Assembly: GCA_030625695.1 (NCBI GenBank)
Contig: DAOUQK010000246.1
Coordinates: 1 to 5,840, forward strand
Source: Paracoccaceae bacterium
Lineage (GTDB): Bacteria; Pseudomonadota; Alphaproteobacteria; Rhodobacterales; Rhodobacteraceae
Direction: 5' to 3'
DNA: 5,840 nt
The position numbers and the translations under genes are program-made. Positions 4,750 through 5,840 of this stretch are shown piece by piece. How positions within the stretch are numbered: position 1 is the first letter of the stretch; each line of letters starts with the position of its first letter. Below the pieces are notes generated by a model. It was not told the origin of the DNA. It made no database searches and saw nothing but the letters and a program-made list of their open reading frames with translations.

Positions 4750-5840
4750 ATGTGGCGCTCGCTTGCCTCTAATATGATCACCTTCCTGATCCTGGGCCTG
4801 TTCATGCTGGGCGGGCTGATCTTGTGGGGCAAGACCCAGTTTGTGGCTGAGGGGCCGTTGGACACCGCCATCTGCCTGCGGGTCGAGCGGGGGTCAAACA
4901 TGGCCCGTGTGTCGCGCAAGTTAGAGGCGGTGGGGGCCGTTACCAATGCATCGATCTTCCGGGTCGGGGCGGATTATTCCGAAAAGTCCGGTCAGCTCAA
5001 GGCCGGCAGCTTTCTGGTTGAACCGGGCAGCTCGATGGCGGGTATCGTCGATCAGATAACCCGGGGTGGTGCCAGCACTTGCGGCACCGAGGTGGTTTAC
5101 CGCGTTGGGGTGACCCGGGTCATGGCGCAGGTGCGTGAATTGGACCCGGCCAGCAATAAATTTGTTAAAATCGCCGAGTTCAATTTGTTATTGGATGAAG
5201 AACCTGCGGAATATACCAACGTAACGGCGCAACGCGATACCCGCTATCGCATCGCCATGGCCGAGGGCGTGACCAGCTGGCAGGTGGTTGAAACGCTCAA
5301 GTTGCTGGATATGCTGGAAGGCACGGTGGCGGACGTCCCGCCCGAGGGCATGTTGTCGCCGGATTCCTATGATATCGCGCCGGGCATGGCGCGCAGCAAT
5401 GTGCTGGCGAAAATGCAGGAAAAACAGGAATTGTTGATTGCTGCCGCCTGGGAAGGGCGCGATCCGGGGTTGCCATTGGAAAGCCCCGAAGAATTGCTGA
5501 TCCTGGCGTCGATTATCGAAAAGGAAACCGGGATAAGCACCGAACGGCGTCAGGTGTCGAGCGTGTTTATCAACCGGCTGAACCGGGGCATGCGGCTGCA
5601 AACTGACCCGACGGTGATTTATGGGATTACTGAAGGCAAGCGGATACTTGGGCGCGGGTTGAAGCGAAGTGAACTTCGCAAGATAACACGTTGGAACACC
5701 TATGTAATCCAAGGGTTACCTATCACGCCGATCGCCAACCCGGGGGCTGCCAGCCTTGAGGCGGCGGCACACCCGGATGCCACCGATTTTGTGTTCTTTG
5801 TCGCTGATGGCAGCGGCGGTCATGCCTTTGCCGCCACCCT
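4750..5840 (+). CDS. mltG: Endolytic murein transglycosylase MltG, partial (C-terminus beyond window end)
   Basis: Inner-membrane lytic transglycosylase (YceG family) that cuts newly made glycan strands and so sets their length. The 363 whole codons run to the window edge without a stop. One N-terminal membrane segment is at about residues 8-26 (MITFLILGLFMLGGLILWG), with the rest in the periplasm. A LysM-like part (about 40-105) precedes the catalytic domain. The catalytic glutamate is in LASIIEKET (Glu257 by analogy with E. coli Glu218). MRLQTDPTVIYG (281-292), WNTYVIQGLPITPIANPG (315-332), and the ADGSGGHAFA stretch at the edge are family hallmarks, so only a short tail is probably missing. 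Cys42 and Cys111 are both periplasmic and could pair. The ATG follows the fabF TAA with no gap, and GGAAAGG (4735-4741) inside fabF is its ribosome binding site, so fabF and mltG are very likely co-transcribed and coupled. Confidence 0.95.
   Translation, partial: MWRSLASNMITFLILGLFMLGGLILWGKTQFVAEGPLDTAICLRVERGSNMARVSRKLEAVGAVTNASIFRVGADYSEKSGQLKAGSFLVEPGSSMAGIVDQITRGGASTCGTEVVYRVGVTRVMAQVRELDPASNKFVKIAEFNLLLDEEPAEYTNVTAQRDTRYRIAMAEGVTSWQVVETLKLLDMLEGTVADVPPEGMLSPDSYDIAPGMARSNVLAKMQEKQELLIAAAWEGRDPGLPLESPEELLILASIIEKETGISTERRQVSSVFINRLNRGMRLQTDPTVIYGITEGKRILGRGLKRSELRKITRWNTYVIQGLPITPIANPGAASLEAAAHPDATDFVFFVADGSGGHAFAAT

Noticed and set aside
5188..5712. Minus-strand open frame of 174 codons inside mltG
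   Set aside because: Mirror of a strongly supported mltG frame. The His-, Arg- and Gln-rich composition is what antisense reading of a coding strand gives, and no motif is present.
1..5840. tRNA, rRNA, CRISPR array, prophage or defence genes
   Set aside because: I read both strands for such patterns and saw no spaced direct repeats, no tRNA-like cloverleaf and no proteins of these kinds.

Overview
The window looks like chromosomal DNA from an alphaproteobacterium, most likely Rhodobacterales (Roseobacter group). The evidence is the gene order fabD-fabG-acpP-fabF-mltG, the wording of the encoded proteins as remembered from that group, and a moderately high GC content with GC-rich third positions. 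No search was run, so the taxonomy is an inference.

Layout: a partial cytochrome b561-type membrane protein lies on the minus strand at the left edge (1-533). A 141-base divergent intergenic region follows. On the plus strand come fabD (malonyl-CoA:ACP transacylase, 675-1619) and, 3 bases later, fabG (3-oxoacyl-ACP reductase, 1623-2360). Next is a 235-base leader with several small hairpins and a possible 38-codon upstream reading frame, then acpP (acyl carrier protein, 2596-2829), closed by a strong intrinsic terminator (2860-2895). The next 588 bases (2896-3483) hold no intact gene. Their left part is a cluster of short palindromes that looks like a dispersed repeat element. Their middle (3115-3328) appears to be the decayed 3' end of a HisA-like TIM-barrel gene, broken across three frames. 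After this come fabF (beta-ketoacyl-ACP synthase II, 3484-4749) and, starting on the very next base, mltG (endolytic murein transglycosylase, 4750 to beyond the right edge).

How the genes work together: FabD loads malonyl groups onto the phosphopantetheine arm of AcpP. FabF condenses malonyl-ACP with the growing acyl-ACP, and FabG reduces the resulting 3-oxoacyl-ACP. The four therefore supply three activities and the carrier of type II fatty acid elongation. The dehydratase, the enoyl reductase and FabH are not in the window. MltG cuts nascent glycan strands at the inner membrane, so lipid and wall synthesis sit side by side in what is probably a fabF-mltG transcription unit.

I found no new multi-gene system. 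The parts worth a second look are non-coding: the acpP leader, the palindrome cluster and the gene relic between acpP and fabF.
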